A DNA stretch of 64,000 nucleotides from Uruburuella suis (GTDB lineage Bacteria > Pseudomonadota > Gammaproteobacteria > Burkholderiales > Neisseriaceae). The notes under the pieces were generated by a model. It saw nothing but the letters and a program-made list of their open reading frames with translations. It searched no databases and had not been told where the DNA came from. Position 1 is the stretch's first letter; every line of letters begins with the position of its first letter. The DNA is taken from NCBI RefSeq assembly GCF_004341385.1, contig NZ_SLXE01000006.1, forward strand, positions 1 through 64,000, written 5' to 3'. Below, in pieces: positions 8,417 through 16,230 of the stretch. Made by a program: the position numbers and the translations under genes.

Positions 8417-8519
8417 GCGTTGGATATCGTGGCACAATTTAAACCGATGCAGCGTTATTCTGATTTAAATTGTGTCACTATAAAAAAATAGGGATAAAGC
8501 AGGAAAAAATAGGGATAAA

Positions 8520-8550
8520 ACAGGCCGTCTGAAAGGTTTCACGGCCTGTT
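8520..8550. terminator. Damaged uptake-sequence inverted pair
   Basis: CAGGCCGTCTGAAA at 8521 is followed by TTTCACGGCCTG, in which the AG of the second uptake sequence has been lost. The hairpin is therefore imperfect. Located between nupC and hemF. Confidence 0.45.
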
Positions 8551-8590
8551 TTGCTTGGCACCTTCGCCTGCTGCGGTTTGTATTGTCGGC

Positions 8591-8607
8591 TATAATGGCC
8601 GTCTGAA
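8591..8607 (+). promoter_or_regulatory. Possible hemF -10 box overlapping an uptake sequence
   Basis: TATAAT at 8591-8596 is followed immediately by GGCCGTCTGAAAA. This places the likely transcription start inside the uptake sequence, about 30 bases before the hemF ATG. No good -35 is visible. Confidence 0.35.
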
Positions 8608-8626
8608 AACGTGATGAGGAAAAAAT

Positions 8627-9532
8627 ATGAACACGCAAACGGTGTTGCAGCTGCTGCAAAGTGTGCAGGAAAATATTTGCACCGCACTCGAGGCAGAAGA
8701 GGGTGAAGCGCGCTTTGTGGCCGATGAATGGCAGAGCAAGCTGGGCACGGGCAAGAGCCGGGTGTTGAAAAACGGGGCGGTATTCGAGCAGGCGGGGGTG
8801 AATTTTTCGCATGTGAAAGGCCGCGCCATGCCTGCTTCGGCCACGGCGCACCGCCCTGAATTGGCCGGCGCGCCGTTTGAAGCGATGGGCGTGTCGCTGG
8901 TGATTCATCCGCGCAATCCTTATGTGCCCACGAGCCATGCCAATGTGCGTTTTTTTATTGCTTATCCCGAGGGCACAGCGCCGGTGTGGTGGTTTGGCGG
9001 CGGCTTTGATTTAACGCCGTTTTATCCGTTTGACGAAGATATCGTGCATTGGCACCAAACCGCGCAAAAGCTGTGTACGCCGTTTGGTGCGGAAGTGTAT
9101 GCCGAGTATAAAAAATGGTGCGACGATTATTTTTATCTGCCGCACCGGGGCGAAACCCGCGGCGTGGGCGGCCTTTTTTTCGACGATTTAAACTGCTGGG
9201 ATTTTGCCACCTGCCTGCGTTTTATCGAGGCGGTGGGCGCGGGCTTTATCGCGGCTTATGCGCCGATTGTGGCGAAGCGGAAAAATACGCCTTATGCTGA
9301 GCGCGAGCGCGATTTCCAGCTTTACCGGCGCGGGCGCTATGTGGAATTCAATTTGGTGTGGGACCGGGGCACGCTCTTCGGCCTGCAAAGCGGCGGGCGC
9401 ACCGAAAGTATATTGATGTCGATGCCGCCCTTGGTGCGCTTCGAATACCGCTATGAGCCGCAAGAAGGGTCGGCGGAAGCGCGGCTGGGCGATTATTTGC
9501 AGGCGCGCGATTGGCTTTCGGAATTTGCGTGA
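8627..9532 (+). CDS. hemF: Aerobic coproporphyrinogen III oxidase HemF
   Basis: 301 residues, the normal size. HemF performs oxygen-dependent decarboxylation of coproporphyrinogen III in heme synthesis. Characteristic blocks include VNFSHVKGRAMP, NPYVPTSHANVRFF, the Gly-rich WWFGGGFDLTPFYP, HRGETRGVGGLFFDD and the C-terminal ESILMSMPPLVRFEYRY. The gene is alone between nupC and repeat DNA. Part of its 3' end appears copied downstream (9687-9779). Confidence 0.97.
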   Translation: MNTQTVLQLLQSVQENICTALEAEEGEARFVADEWQSKLGTGKSRVLKNGAVFEQAGVNFSHVKGRAMPASATAHRPELAGAPFEAMGVSLVIHPRNPYVPTSHANVRFFIAYPEGTAPVWWFGGGFDLTPFYPFDEDIVHWHQTAQKLCTPFGAEVYAEYKKWCDDYFYLPHRGETRGVGGLFFDDLNCWDFATCLRFIEAVGAGFIAAYAPIVAKRKNTPYAERERDFQLYRRGRYVEFNLVWDRGTLFGLQSGGRTESILMSMPPLVRFEYRYEPQEGSAEARLGDYLQARDWLSEFA

Positions 9533-9779
9533 GCGCGTTGCGGTGTGTCTGTTTGGGTCTATCTGTTTTATGGAATGTCGGCACAGGCCGTCTGAAAAAA
9601 GGTTTCAGACGGCCTGTGTGTGTCATGCGTACGATTACGCTTTGTTTTGACAAAGCTAATCGTACCTACGTCTTGTGCAGGTGCGTGATTGGCTTTTGGC
9701 GTTGCGTGAGCGCGTTGCGGTTTGTCTGTTTGATGGAGTGTCGGCACAGGCCGTCTGAAAGAAGGTTTCAGACGGCCTT
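9510..9779 (+). repeat. Direct duplication of the hemF 3' end with its hairpin
   Basis: About 107 bases from 9510 (hemF tail GATTGGCTTTCGG... to uptake hairpin 9582-9618) recur diverged at 9687-9779 (GATTGGCTTTTGG... hairpin 9748-9778), a spacing of about 177 bases. Both copies contain GAGCGCGTTGCGGT and GTCGGCACAGGCCG. The 71 bases between them hold no recognisable feature. This duplication fills most of the 329-base gap between hemF and rhlE. Confidence 0.7.
9582..9618. terminator. hemF terminator, uptake-sequence hairpin
   Basis: 16-bp arms 9582-9597 and 9603-9618 built on an inverted AG-type uptake-sequence pair, about 50 bases after the hemF stop. Confidence 0.7.
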
Positions 9780-9803
9780 GCTGTATGGTTGAAAGCATGA
9801 AAA

Positions 9804-9831
9804 ATGCCGTCTGAACATTTTCAGACGGCAT
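9804..9831. terminator. Inverted pair of AT-type uptake sequences
   Basis: ATGCCGTCTGAA at 9804-9815 is inverted at 9820-9831. This is the classical meningococcal/gonococcal form, in contrast to the AG form elsewhere. It probably terminates rhlE on the minus strand. Confidence 0.7.
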
Positions 9832-9861
9832 GGGTTTGCATGAATCGGCGCTTTGCCTCAA

Positions 9862-11244
9862 TCAGCCTTTATACGATGAGCGTGCGGGCTTGCTGAAGCC
9901 GCCTTGGCCGGCGGGCTTTTTCTTGCCTTTGAAGCCGCCTTCGTTGCGGGGTTTGCCGCCGAAGCCGCCCTCAGAGCGGGGCTTGCCGCCGAATTTTTTC
10001 TCGCCCGGCTTTTGGTCGCCGAATTTGCGCTCGCTGCCGTAGCCGCCTTTGCCGCCCCAGCTTTTGCCTTTGGGCTTGGCTGCGCCGCCTTTACCGCGTT
10101 TGCGGGTGGGCTCCATGCCTTCGATGGCCATTTCAGGCAGCTTGCGGTTGATGTAGCGCTCGATTTTGTGCACTTTCATGTATTCGTTTACTTCGGCAAA
10201 AGTAATCGCCAAGCCGGTGCGGCCGGCGCGGCCGGTGCGGCCGATGCGGTGCACATAATCTTCGGCCTGCTTGGGCAGGTCGTAGTTGATCACATGGGTG
10301 ATGCTGGGCACGTCGATGCCGCGCGCGGCCACGTCGGTGGCCACGAGAATTTTGATGCGGCCTTTGCGCAAGTCCATCAGCGTGCGGTTGCGCCAGCCTT
10401 GCGGCATGTCGCCGTGCAGGCAGTTGGCGGAGAAGCCTTGCTCGTATAATTCATCGGCCAGCTGCTCGCTCATCACTTTGGTGGAGGTGAAAATCACGGC
10501 CTGATCGATGTTGGCATCGCGCAAAATATGGTTGAGCAAGCGATTTTTGTGGTTTTTGTCGTCGCAGTATAAAAGCTGCTCTTCGATTTTGCCTTGGTCG
10601 TCCACGCGCTCCACTTCCACCACTTCCGGGTTTTTGGTGAGCTTGCGGGCGAGCTTGCCCACGGCGCCGTCCCAAGTGGCGGAGAAAAGCAGGGTTTGGC
10701 GATCTGCGGGGGTGGCGGCCACGATGGTTTCGATGTCGTCGATAAAGCCCATGTCGAGCATGCGGTCGGCTTCATCGAGAATCAGCACTTCGAGGCGGTC
10801 GAAATCAATGCGGCCGCTGCGCATATGATCCATCAGGCGGCCGGGTGTGGCCACCACAATATCAACCGGGCGGCCGAGGGCGCGGATTTGCTGGCCGAAA
10901 GAAGAGCCGCCCACGAGGGTGACGGTGCGCAGCCATTTCATGTCGGCAGCGTAGGTGAGGGCGCTTTTTTCAACTTGGGCGGCCAATTCGCGGGTGGGGG
11001 TGAGCACCAGTGCGCGCGGGCCTTTGCCGGGCTTGTCGCTGCGGTGGCTGAGCTGCTGGAGTGTGGGCAGCAAAAAGGCGGCGGTTTTGCCTGAGCCGGT
11101 TTGTGCCGAGGCCATGATGTCGCGCTTGTTGAGCGCATGCGGAATGGCTTGTGCCTGAATCGGAGTGGGCGATTCGTAGCCGGCCGAAGTTAAGGCAGAA
11201 AGAATATTTTTATCGAGGTTTAAGTCGGCGAATTTAATAGACAT
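9862..11244 (-). CDS. rhlE: DEAD-box RNA helicase RhlE
   Basis: 460 residues. ATP-dependent RNA helicase acting in ribosome assembly and RNA turnover. Q-motif region YESPTPIQAQAIP, motif I AQTGSGKT, PTRELAAQ, motif II DEAD (LDEADRM), SAT in FSATWDG, and motif VI HRIGRTGRAGR are intact. From about residue 390 the tail is low-complexity, rich in Gly/Lys/Arg with repeats of FGGKPR-x-EGGF, typical of an RNA-binding extension. The start at 11244 (MSIKFADL) is chosen over a 9-residue longer frame on family similarity. Confidence 0.95.
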   Translation of the reverse strand: MSIKFADLNLDKNILSALTSAGYESPTPIQAQAIPHALNKRDIMASAQTGSGKTAAFLLPTLQQLSHRSDKPGKGPRALVLTPTRELAAQVEKSALTYAADMKWLRTVTLVGGSSFGQQIRALGRPVDIVVATPGRLMDHMRSGRIDFDRLEVLILDEADRMLDMGFIDDIETIVAATPADRQTLLFSATWDGAVGKLARKLTKNPEVVEVERVDDQGKIEEQLLYCDDKNHKNRLLNHILRDANIDQAVIFTSTKVMSEQLADELYEQGFSANCLHGDMPQGWRNRTLMDLRKGRIKILVATDVAARGIDVPSITHVINYDLPKQAEDYVHRIGRTGRAGRTGLAITFAEVNEYMKVHKIERYINRKLPEMAIEGMEPTRKRGKGGAAKPKGKSWGGKGGYGSERKFGDQKPGEKKFGGKPRSEGGFGGKPRNEGGFKGKKKPAGQGGFSKPARSSYKG

Positions 11245-11667
11245 GGTTTTCCTAAACGGGCAACAACGCATTCTGCCTGAAACACTCAGGCAGCCTGAAG
11301 CAATGGAGCGGGTAACGGATATTCGCAGCGGAAGAGGTTACGCAAGGTTGTCGCAAGCCTTGTGGCTTGGGGTAAACATCGGCGACAACCTGCAATGAAG
11401 AGAGCGCTCGGGGCGCAGCAAATCTTGTGATTCAGATTTGGTTGGCTGAAGACGATGGCTTCAATAAAAGATTAATCGGCGGATGATAGAGATAAAGTGG
11501 CGGCAGGTCAAGTGCAATCGGGTTAAGTCGGGTAAAGGCGAGGGGCAGAGCAAGGGCAGCGCTGCCGGCTGACCGTTGGTCGGCAAACACGATAAATGAA
11601 ACAACGGGCGCTTATACTGCTGCGGCAAGCCATGCGGTTTTATCAAAGCAGAAAAGGAGAAAGCAAA
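11245..11667. other. 423-base gap between divergent rhlE and the orphan protein gene
   Basis: No gene seen. It contains a short inverted repeat (CTGCCTGA at about 11273, complement TCAGGCAG at 11287) in the putative rhlE leader. The region near 11330-11470 might be the rhlE 5' untranslated region. No uptake sequence and no confident promoter is visible. Long leaders on RNA helicase genes are often autoregulated; whether that applies here is inference. Confidence 0.4.
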
Positions 11668-14379
11668 ATGACGCACGAACTGAACACAACAACAGACAAG
11701 GATGCATCTTTCAATGCCGGCCTTGGCGATGAATCGTTCGACCAATTGGTGGGAAAAATGCTGGCCGGCGCGCAAACCCTGCTGCAAGAGAATGGCCGCC
11801 GGCCGGGTGAGATCATCTTGAATGATTTTCTGCCGCCTAATGTGCAGGCCGATGTGCTGCTTGAGCGCCCGCAAATGGCTTCCCACAGCGCAGCGCTGCA
11901 ACAAGCGGTGGATGAGCATGTGAAACCGGGCATGACGGTGCGGCTGTTTGGCAACTTTAAAATGAGCAAGCTGGCCGGCTACCGGCCGGATATTTACGGG
12001 CGCGACAACCAGCCGGTGCCGGGGCAGCCGCTGCTCACCCGCCACGGCGCGCAACCTTGCCTGATGCTGCGGGCGGATAACAATATTTATGATTTCAGCA
12101 ATTGCGTGTTTACGGTGGATAAATTATTTCAAGACGGCGTGCACATAGCCGGCTATCAAGGCGATTGCCGCGCGGAGCATATGGGGCACTGGTTTACCGC
12201 CGCCATTTTGGCGGTGGATCAGAACAAACTTTCCGCGAGTAATTGGAAAGGCGCATTAGGCTCGAAAGGGCGCGGCAACGATTGGCTGGCACCGATAGGC
12301 AACAACACCGGTTTTGCTTTTAAAGGTAATACGACATGTGGATTTAACACGAGCGAATATGCTTATGATTTGGCACCCTTTCGCAACAACAGCCTCGATA
12401 CAAGCCGATTATCAGCAGGCGGCTATGGCCGCGCTTTTCCGCAAGAAAACGGCCGTACCGCAGCCACTTGGGGCACATGGCGCGGCGGCTGGATAGGCAA
12501 TGCCGGTTCGGCGCTGGTGATTTACCAATTGCCCTCCGTGCCGGAATCGGCGCGCACCATTGCACACTTCACCTGCGCCGGCATTTATGGGCGGGGCTTT
12601 GCCGGTGCCGTCATCGAAGTGGGCTTGCTCGGCAAACCCGACAGCACGCATTTGTCGCGCTGGGGCGCCGGCATCGAGCCTTATGTGCCACGCAATATCC
12701 GGCTGCACAACACGCTGGCCGAAGACAACTATACAGCAGGCATACAGCACAACCGCTATATCGATGTGTGGGAGCAGGGCTCGCACATCAGGCGCAGCGG
12801 GCATCCGGATTGGTCGTTGGAGCACACCAATCCGGCTAGGCCGGGTGCGAGCTCGGTGGATCCGGGCTACGGCTCGGCTTCGGGGCGCGCCAGCCCGCAA
12901 ATCCGCCGCCGCATCAGCCAATGCACTTATGTGGATTGCGCGCGCAAAGGCATTGATGCGCATCACGGGGCAGACACGATTGTAGAGAAATGTTATGTGA
13001 AAGCCGGGGTGTGGGGTATGCAGGTGGCATTTGAGGAGCGGCAGGTGGATTTAGCCGAGGCTTCCAATTTGGGTTTGCAGCTGGCGCGTTATATCGTGCG
13101 TGATTGCGAGTTTCATTCCAGTCAGGAGGCGTTGAGTTTTCATAATGGCGCGTTTGGCTGGCGGCGAAATAAAACCGGCGACGGCCGCCAGGCGTGGGGC
13201 TTGCGGGTGGATGTGGCGGTGGAAAACACCTTGCTGGCTGCGCCTGTGGGCTGGATGGACAATTATGGCCGCGGCGGCTTCAAATTAAACAATGTAACGG
13301 CGGTGTTCGATGCGCCTTACGGCGTACGCACGGATATGAATACAGATAAATACCGTGCGTTTTGGCTGGGCAGCAGCAATCCGGCCGAGCGCGGCCTGCC
13401 GCTGGATTACACCTTGAATAATTGCCGCGCGATGAACAGCCCGGTGGGCAATTATGCATCGGCAATGTTGATTGAGTATATCAACGTGCTCAATATGTGG
13501 AATTTTATGGTTGACACCACGCCCTACACCACCGATTTGGCCGGCAACGGGTTACCGGCTTTTACCGCTGCCAAGCCGGTGATCCGAAGCGGCCGCAAAA
13601 CCCACAATTTCCATTTAAGCCCCGGGCCTTTACATGCCGATATTAGCGGCTGTTATGCAGTAAGCATGCAAACCGACGAGGTGGTGCCGTTTGTGTTTCC
13701 CTCTGGCAACGCCGATACCGAAGTGGCCATTCCTGCCGAGGCGCAAGCCGAAATCGTTTTTGATTTTGCCGGCGCCACCGAATCACGAATAGCCGACACC
13801 CGCCGCAAAGTGCCGATGCAGCTGATGAAATCATCGCAAACCAAAGTGTTTGCCGACACATCGGCTCTTATCCACGCCGATGAGCGCCCGCGCAATATTG
13901 ATGGCCGCCTGTTTAGCGAGGGCGACCCGGCCGGCGCTTATTATATCGTGCGCGGGGTGTATGCCGAGGGCGGCACCACGGTGGTGATGCCCGTGAAAAT
14001 CGGTGCTTTCGGTGGTCGGCAGTCGGGCTGGATTTTGGTGGCCGCCAAGCCGGACAACAGCGCCGGCTCAGGCGGCCTGACTGCTTTGAGCGTAGCGGAT
14101 GATGCCGGCAAATTCACCTTGTCGCGAAGCTCGGGCGTGCTGGTAAACGGGCAGCCGATTACCATGGAAACCCGCTTTAAACGCGATGAATGGCTGATTA
14201 TTTCGTGGACGGCGCCGCTGGTCGGGCGCGATCTGGCTTTGCTCGGCCGCTACGACGGCAATGGTGTGACGCAAGGCAAAATCGGTGAGGGCTTGGCGAT
14301 TTATCCCAATCGGGTGTTGGACAACAATGCCCTGCAAGCCAAGATTTTCGAGCTTAGGGCTTTGTATGATATTCAATAG
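11668..14379 (+). CDS. Large orphan protein, probable right-handed beta-helix (tailspike/pectate-lyase-like)
   Basis: 903 residues, not assigned to a family. ATG 11668 has a clear site (AAAGGAGA, 7 bases before the start). There is no signal peptide and no transmembrane segment. Residues about 350-650 contain irregular 20-30 residue turns rich in Asn, Gly and aromatic residues (RNIRLHNTLAEDNY, YIVRDCEFHSS, FKLNNVTAVF, YTLNNCRAMNS), the look of a parallel beta-helix as in phage tailspikes and polysaccharide lyases. The N-terminal 100 residues could be an attachment domain; residues about 750-900 look like separate beta domains. No phage genes are adjacent. It may bind or cleave a glycan; this is inference. 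Confidence 0.6.
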   Translation: MTHELNTTTDKDASFNAGLGDESFDQLVGKMLAGAQTLLQENGRRPGEIILNDFLPPNVQADVLLERPQMASHSAALQQAVDEHVKPGMTVRLFGNFKMSKLAGYRPDIYGRDNQPVPGQPLLTRHGAQPCLMLRADNNIYDFSNCVFTVDKLFQDGVHIAGYQGDCRAEHMGHWFTAAILAVDQNKLSASNWKGALGSKGRGNDWLAPIGNNTGFAFKGNTTCGFNTSEYAYDLAPFRNNSLDTSRLSAGGYGRAFPQENGRTAATWGTWRGGWIGNAGSALVIYQLPSVPESARTIAHFTCAGIYGRGFAGAVIEVGLLGKPDSTHLSRWGAGIEPYVPRNIRLHNTLAEDNYTAGIQHNRYIDVWEQGSHIRRSGHPDWSLEHTNPARPGASSVDPGYGSASGRASPQIRRRISQCTYVDCARKGIDAHHGADTIVEKCYVKAGVWGMQVAFEERQVDLAEASNLGLQLARYIVRDCEFHSSQEALSFHNGAFGWRRNKTGDGRQAWGLRVDVAVENTLLAAPVGWMDNYGRGGFKLNNVTAVFDAPYGVRTDMNTDKYRAFWLGSSNPAERGLPLDYTLNNCRAMNSPVGNYASAMLIEYINVLNMWNFMVDTTPYTTDLAGNGLPAFTAAKPVIRSGRKTHNFHLSPGPLHADISGCYAVSMQTDEVVPFVFPSGNADTEVAIPAEAQAEIVFDFAGATESRIADTRRKVPMQLMKSSQTKVFADTSALIHADERPRNIDGRLFSEGDPAGAYYIVRGVYAEGGTTVVMPVKIGAFGGRQSGWILVAAKPDNSAGSGGLTALSVADDAGKFTLSRSSGVLVNGQPITMETRFKRDEWLIISWTAPLVGRDLALLGRYDGNGVTQGKIGEGLAIYPNRVLDNNALQAKIFELRALYDIQ

Positions 14380-14416
14380 TCATTAATTAATTCAATAGTC
14401 ATTAATTAAATGCTGC
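14380..14416 (+). repeat. Tandem 19-base AT-rich repeat
   Basis: TTCAATAGTCATTAATTAA occurs twice in a row from 14372, the first copy overlapping the stop of the orphan gene (TAG inside CAATAG). Small replication-slippage duplication. Confidence 0.75.
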
Positions 14417-14452
14417 AAAGGCCGTCTGAAAACCTTTCAGACGGCCTTTGCA
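14414..14452. terminator. 18-bp uptake-sequence hairpin after the orphan gene
   Basis: Arms 14414-14431 and 14435-14452 with a 3-base loop; perfect complement extending beyond the uptake-sequence pair. Confidence 0.75.
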
Positions 14453-14616
14453 AAGCCTCAGCCCGCCGCTTTTGTGCAGGCAGGCATTTGGTTTGATGCA
14501 AACCTAAACGATATTGATGATGTGTTGTGCGGTGTTTGTTTGATTAATTTGAATCGGCATCAATGTCGGAACAGGCCGTCTGAAAGCAGGCGGCTTTTTT
14601 TATTTGCCGGCGGAAT

Positions 14617-14772
14617 TAGGGTCTGTTCACATTTCATCACGCGGCAATATTTTGGCTCAAAAACGCATCTGCTGCGTTAAAAAGCCTCGCAAAGTGTCCA
14701 CCTTGCTGCGTTTTTTGCCTTGCATCTGCATTCTCAGAAACAAAATCCCCCTCATAAACGAAATGTCAGGAC
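14617..14772 (+). repeat. Dispersed ~160-base repeat R3, copy 1
   Basis: Starts TAGGGTCTGTTCACATTTCA and shares long blocks (CATCACGCGGCAAT, TTTTGGCTCAAAAACGC, CTGCTGCGTT) with 22975-23136. In the other copy the far end is an imperfect inverted copy of the start, suggesting a non-autonomous mobile element; here that end is degraded. Together with 14453-14616, which shows only one uptake sequence, it fills the 447-base gap before rlmK. Confidence 0.65.
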
Positions 14773-14826
14773 ACCCAGGCAAACTATTGTAAAATACGCC
14801 TCTATTCACTACAGGCCGTCTGAAAC

Positions 14827-15771
14827 ATGAGCGACATCACCGCATTTGCCAACCGTTTGGGCAAAAACGCCAAGCATTATCTGAAATGGGCGCGCCGCCA
14901 CAATATCGAAGCCTGGCGGCTGTATGACCGCGATATTCCGCAATTTCCGTTTGCCATTGATGTGTATGGCGGCCAAATCCACTTGCAGGAATACGACACC
15001 GGCTGGCTGATGCAGCCGGAAGAATATGAAGCCTGGCTCTCGGAAGTGCTCGAAGCGGTGGCTTTTATCACCGGCTTTGCGCCGGCCGACATCCATCTGA
15101 AACGGCGCGAACGCCAAAAAGGCACGCAGCAATACGAGAAAACCGGCAAAGCAGGCGCAGATTTTATCGTGCACGAACACGGCCGCCGCTTTTGGGTGAA
15201 TTTGGAAAAATACCTCGACACCGGCCTTTTTCTCGACCACCGCAACACCCGGCAGCGTGTGGGCGAAATGGCGGCGGGCAAGCGTTTTTTAAACCTTTTT
15301 GCCTACACCGGCAGCTTCAGCGTGTATGCCGCCACCGGCGGTGCAGCGGCAAGCGAAACGGTGGATTTATCCAACACTTATCTCGATTGGGCGCGGCGCA
15401 ATTTCGAATTGAACGGCATCGATGAAGCGCGCCACCAAATCGTGCGCGCCGATGTGTTTCAATATCTTCAAGCGGCTGCCCAAGCCGGCAAACCATTCGA
15501 TTTAATCGTGATGGACCCGCCCAGTTTTTCCAACAGCAAGAAAATGCTCGACATTCTCGACATCCAGCGTGACCATCAAAAGCTGATCGATGGCGCAATG
15601 GCGCTGCTCGCTTCAGACGGCCTGCTGTTTTTCTCCAACAATCTGCGCAGCTTTGCGCTTGATGAAGCCGTGGCGCAGAAATATGCGGTGAAAGAGATTT
15701 CCAAACAATCGGTGCCGGAAGATTTCCGCAATAAAAAAATCCACCAATGTTGGGAAATCCGGCATCGCTAA
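14827..15771 (+). CDS. rlmK: 23S rRNA methyltransferase RlmK-type (class I SAM-dependent)
   Basis: 314 residues. It matches the C-terminal half of E. coli RlmKL, which makes m7G2069 in 23S rRNA. It has an N-terminal RNA-binding-like region (RLGKNAKHYLKWARRHNIEAWRLYDRDIPQFPFAIDVY begins the family pattern), then a Rossmann methyltransferase with NLFAYTGSFSVYAA and the catalytic-loop DPPSFSNSK. RlmL would be a separate gene elsewhere. An in-frame uptake sequence encodes part of LLASDGLL near 15611-15622. The uptake sequence upstream (14813) ends just before the ATG. Confidence 0.9.
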   Translation: MSDITAFANRLGKNAKHYLKWARRHNIEAWRLYDRDIPQFPFAIDVYGGQIHLQEYDTGWLMQPEEYEAWLSEVLEAVAFITGFAPADIHLKRRERQKGTQQYEKTGKAGADFIVHEHGRRFWVNLEKYLDTGLFLDHRNTRQRVGEMAAGKRFLNLFAYTGSFSVYAATGGAAASETVDLSNTYLDWARRNFELNGIDEARHQIVRADVFQYLQAAAQAGKPFDLIVMDPPSFSNSKKMLDILDIQRDHQKLIDGAMALLASDGLLFFSNNLRSFALDEAVAQKYAVKEISKQSVPEDFRNKKIHQCWEIRHR

Positions 15772-15779
15772 GATAAAAG

Positions 15780-15815
15780 TTTCAGACGGCCTTGATGATT
15801 GAAGGCCGTCTGAAA
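15780..15815. terminator. Outward uptake-sequence pair between rlmK and the lipoprotein gene
   Basis: TTTCAGACGGCCTT at 15780-15793 and its complement at 15802-15815, loop 8 bases. The second arm sits only about 10 bases before the next ATG. Confidence 0.55.
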
Positions 15816-15825
15816 CGGAGCGCGC

Positions 15826-16047
15826 ATGTATAAAACCATCATTTGCATCACCGCCTTGCTGCTGGGCGGCTGCATGTATGCCGACACACCTTACGGACGC
15901 GTGGCGGCCGTTGATTTGCCGGTGCATTCCAGCACCACGGTCAACAAAACCGTCACCATCAACGCGCCGCCGGGCACCACCGTGATTTACCAAGATGCCG
16001 AGCCGGTGGACTATCCGCGCCGGCGGCCTTATTACCGCTATTATTGA
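15826..16047 (+). CDS. Small putative lipoprotein
   Basis: 73 residues. A type II signal peptide is visible: short positive start, hydrophobic IICITALLLGG and a lipobox LLGGC with Cys16 as the lipidation site. The mature part is short, with a VNKTVTINAPPGTTVIYQD stretch and a basic/aromatic tail PRRRPYYRYY. Function unknown; related tails occur in small envelope lipoproteins. Flanked on both sides by uptake-sequence pairs, so probably a single-gene unit. Confidence 0.7.
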   Translation: MYKTIICITALLLGGCMYADTPYGRVAAVDLPVHSSTTVNKTVTINAPPGTTVIYQDAEPVDYPRRRPYYRYY

Positions 16048-16063
16048 ATCCATCTGCATCATA

Positions 16064-16103
16064 TTTCAGACGGCCTTACATATTGAGATGAAGGCCGTCT
16101 GAA
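16064..16103. terminator. Uptake-sequence pair after the lipoprotein gene
   Basis: TTTCAGACGGCCTT near 16064-16077 and AAGGCCGTCTGAA at 16091-16103 form a hairpin with a 13-base loop. Confidence 0.55.
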
Positions 16104-16111
16104 CGCATTTT

Positions 16112-16215
16112 ATACCAATCCAAAAAAATAACCTAACTGCGTTGGCTCGCCTAGCCGTACTATCTGTACTGTCTTCGGCTCGCCGCCTTGTTAGCTTACT
16201 TTTTTGAATGGGTAT
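16112..16215. repeat. Intergenic repeat R1, complete copy
   Basis: 104 bases from ATACCAATCC to GGGTAT, inverted ends. The interior shares GTACTATCTGTACTGTCT and CGGCTCGCCGCCTTGTTAGC with 35592-35695. The internal GTACTGTCTGCGGCT-type block is also found in Correia elements as I recall them. It ends 15 bases before the cdaR start. Confidence 0.75.
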
Positions 16216-16230
16216 TAGAGAGCCACATCA

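Noticed and set aside
7469..8437. 322-codon minus-strand frame opposite nupC
   Set aside because: Composition rich in His/Arg/Gln typical of an antisense shadow; the plus strand is an unmistakable transporter.
8434..8484. Possible additional R2 repeat (TTTAAATTGTGTCACTATA)
   Set aside because: Only the last few bases resemble R2 ends, too short to claim a copy.
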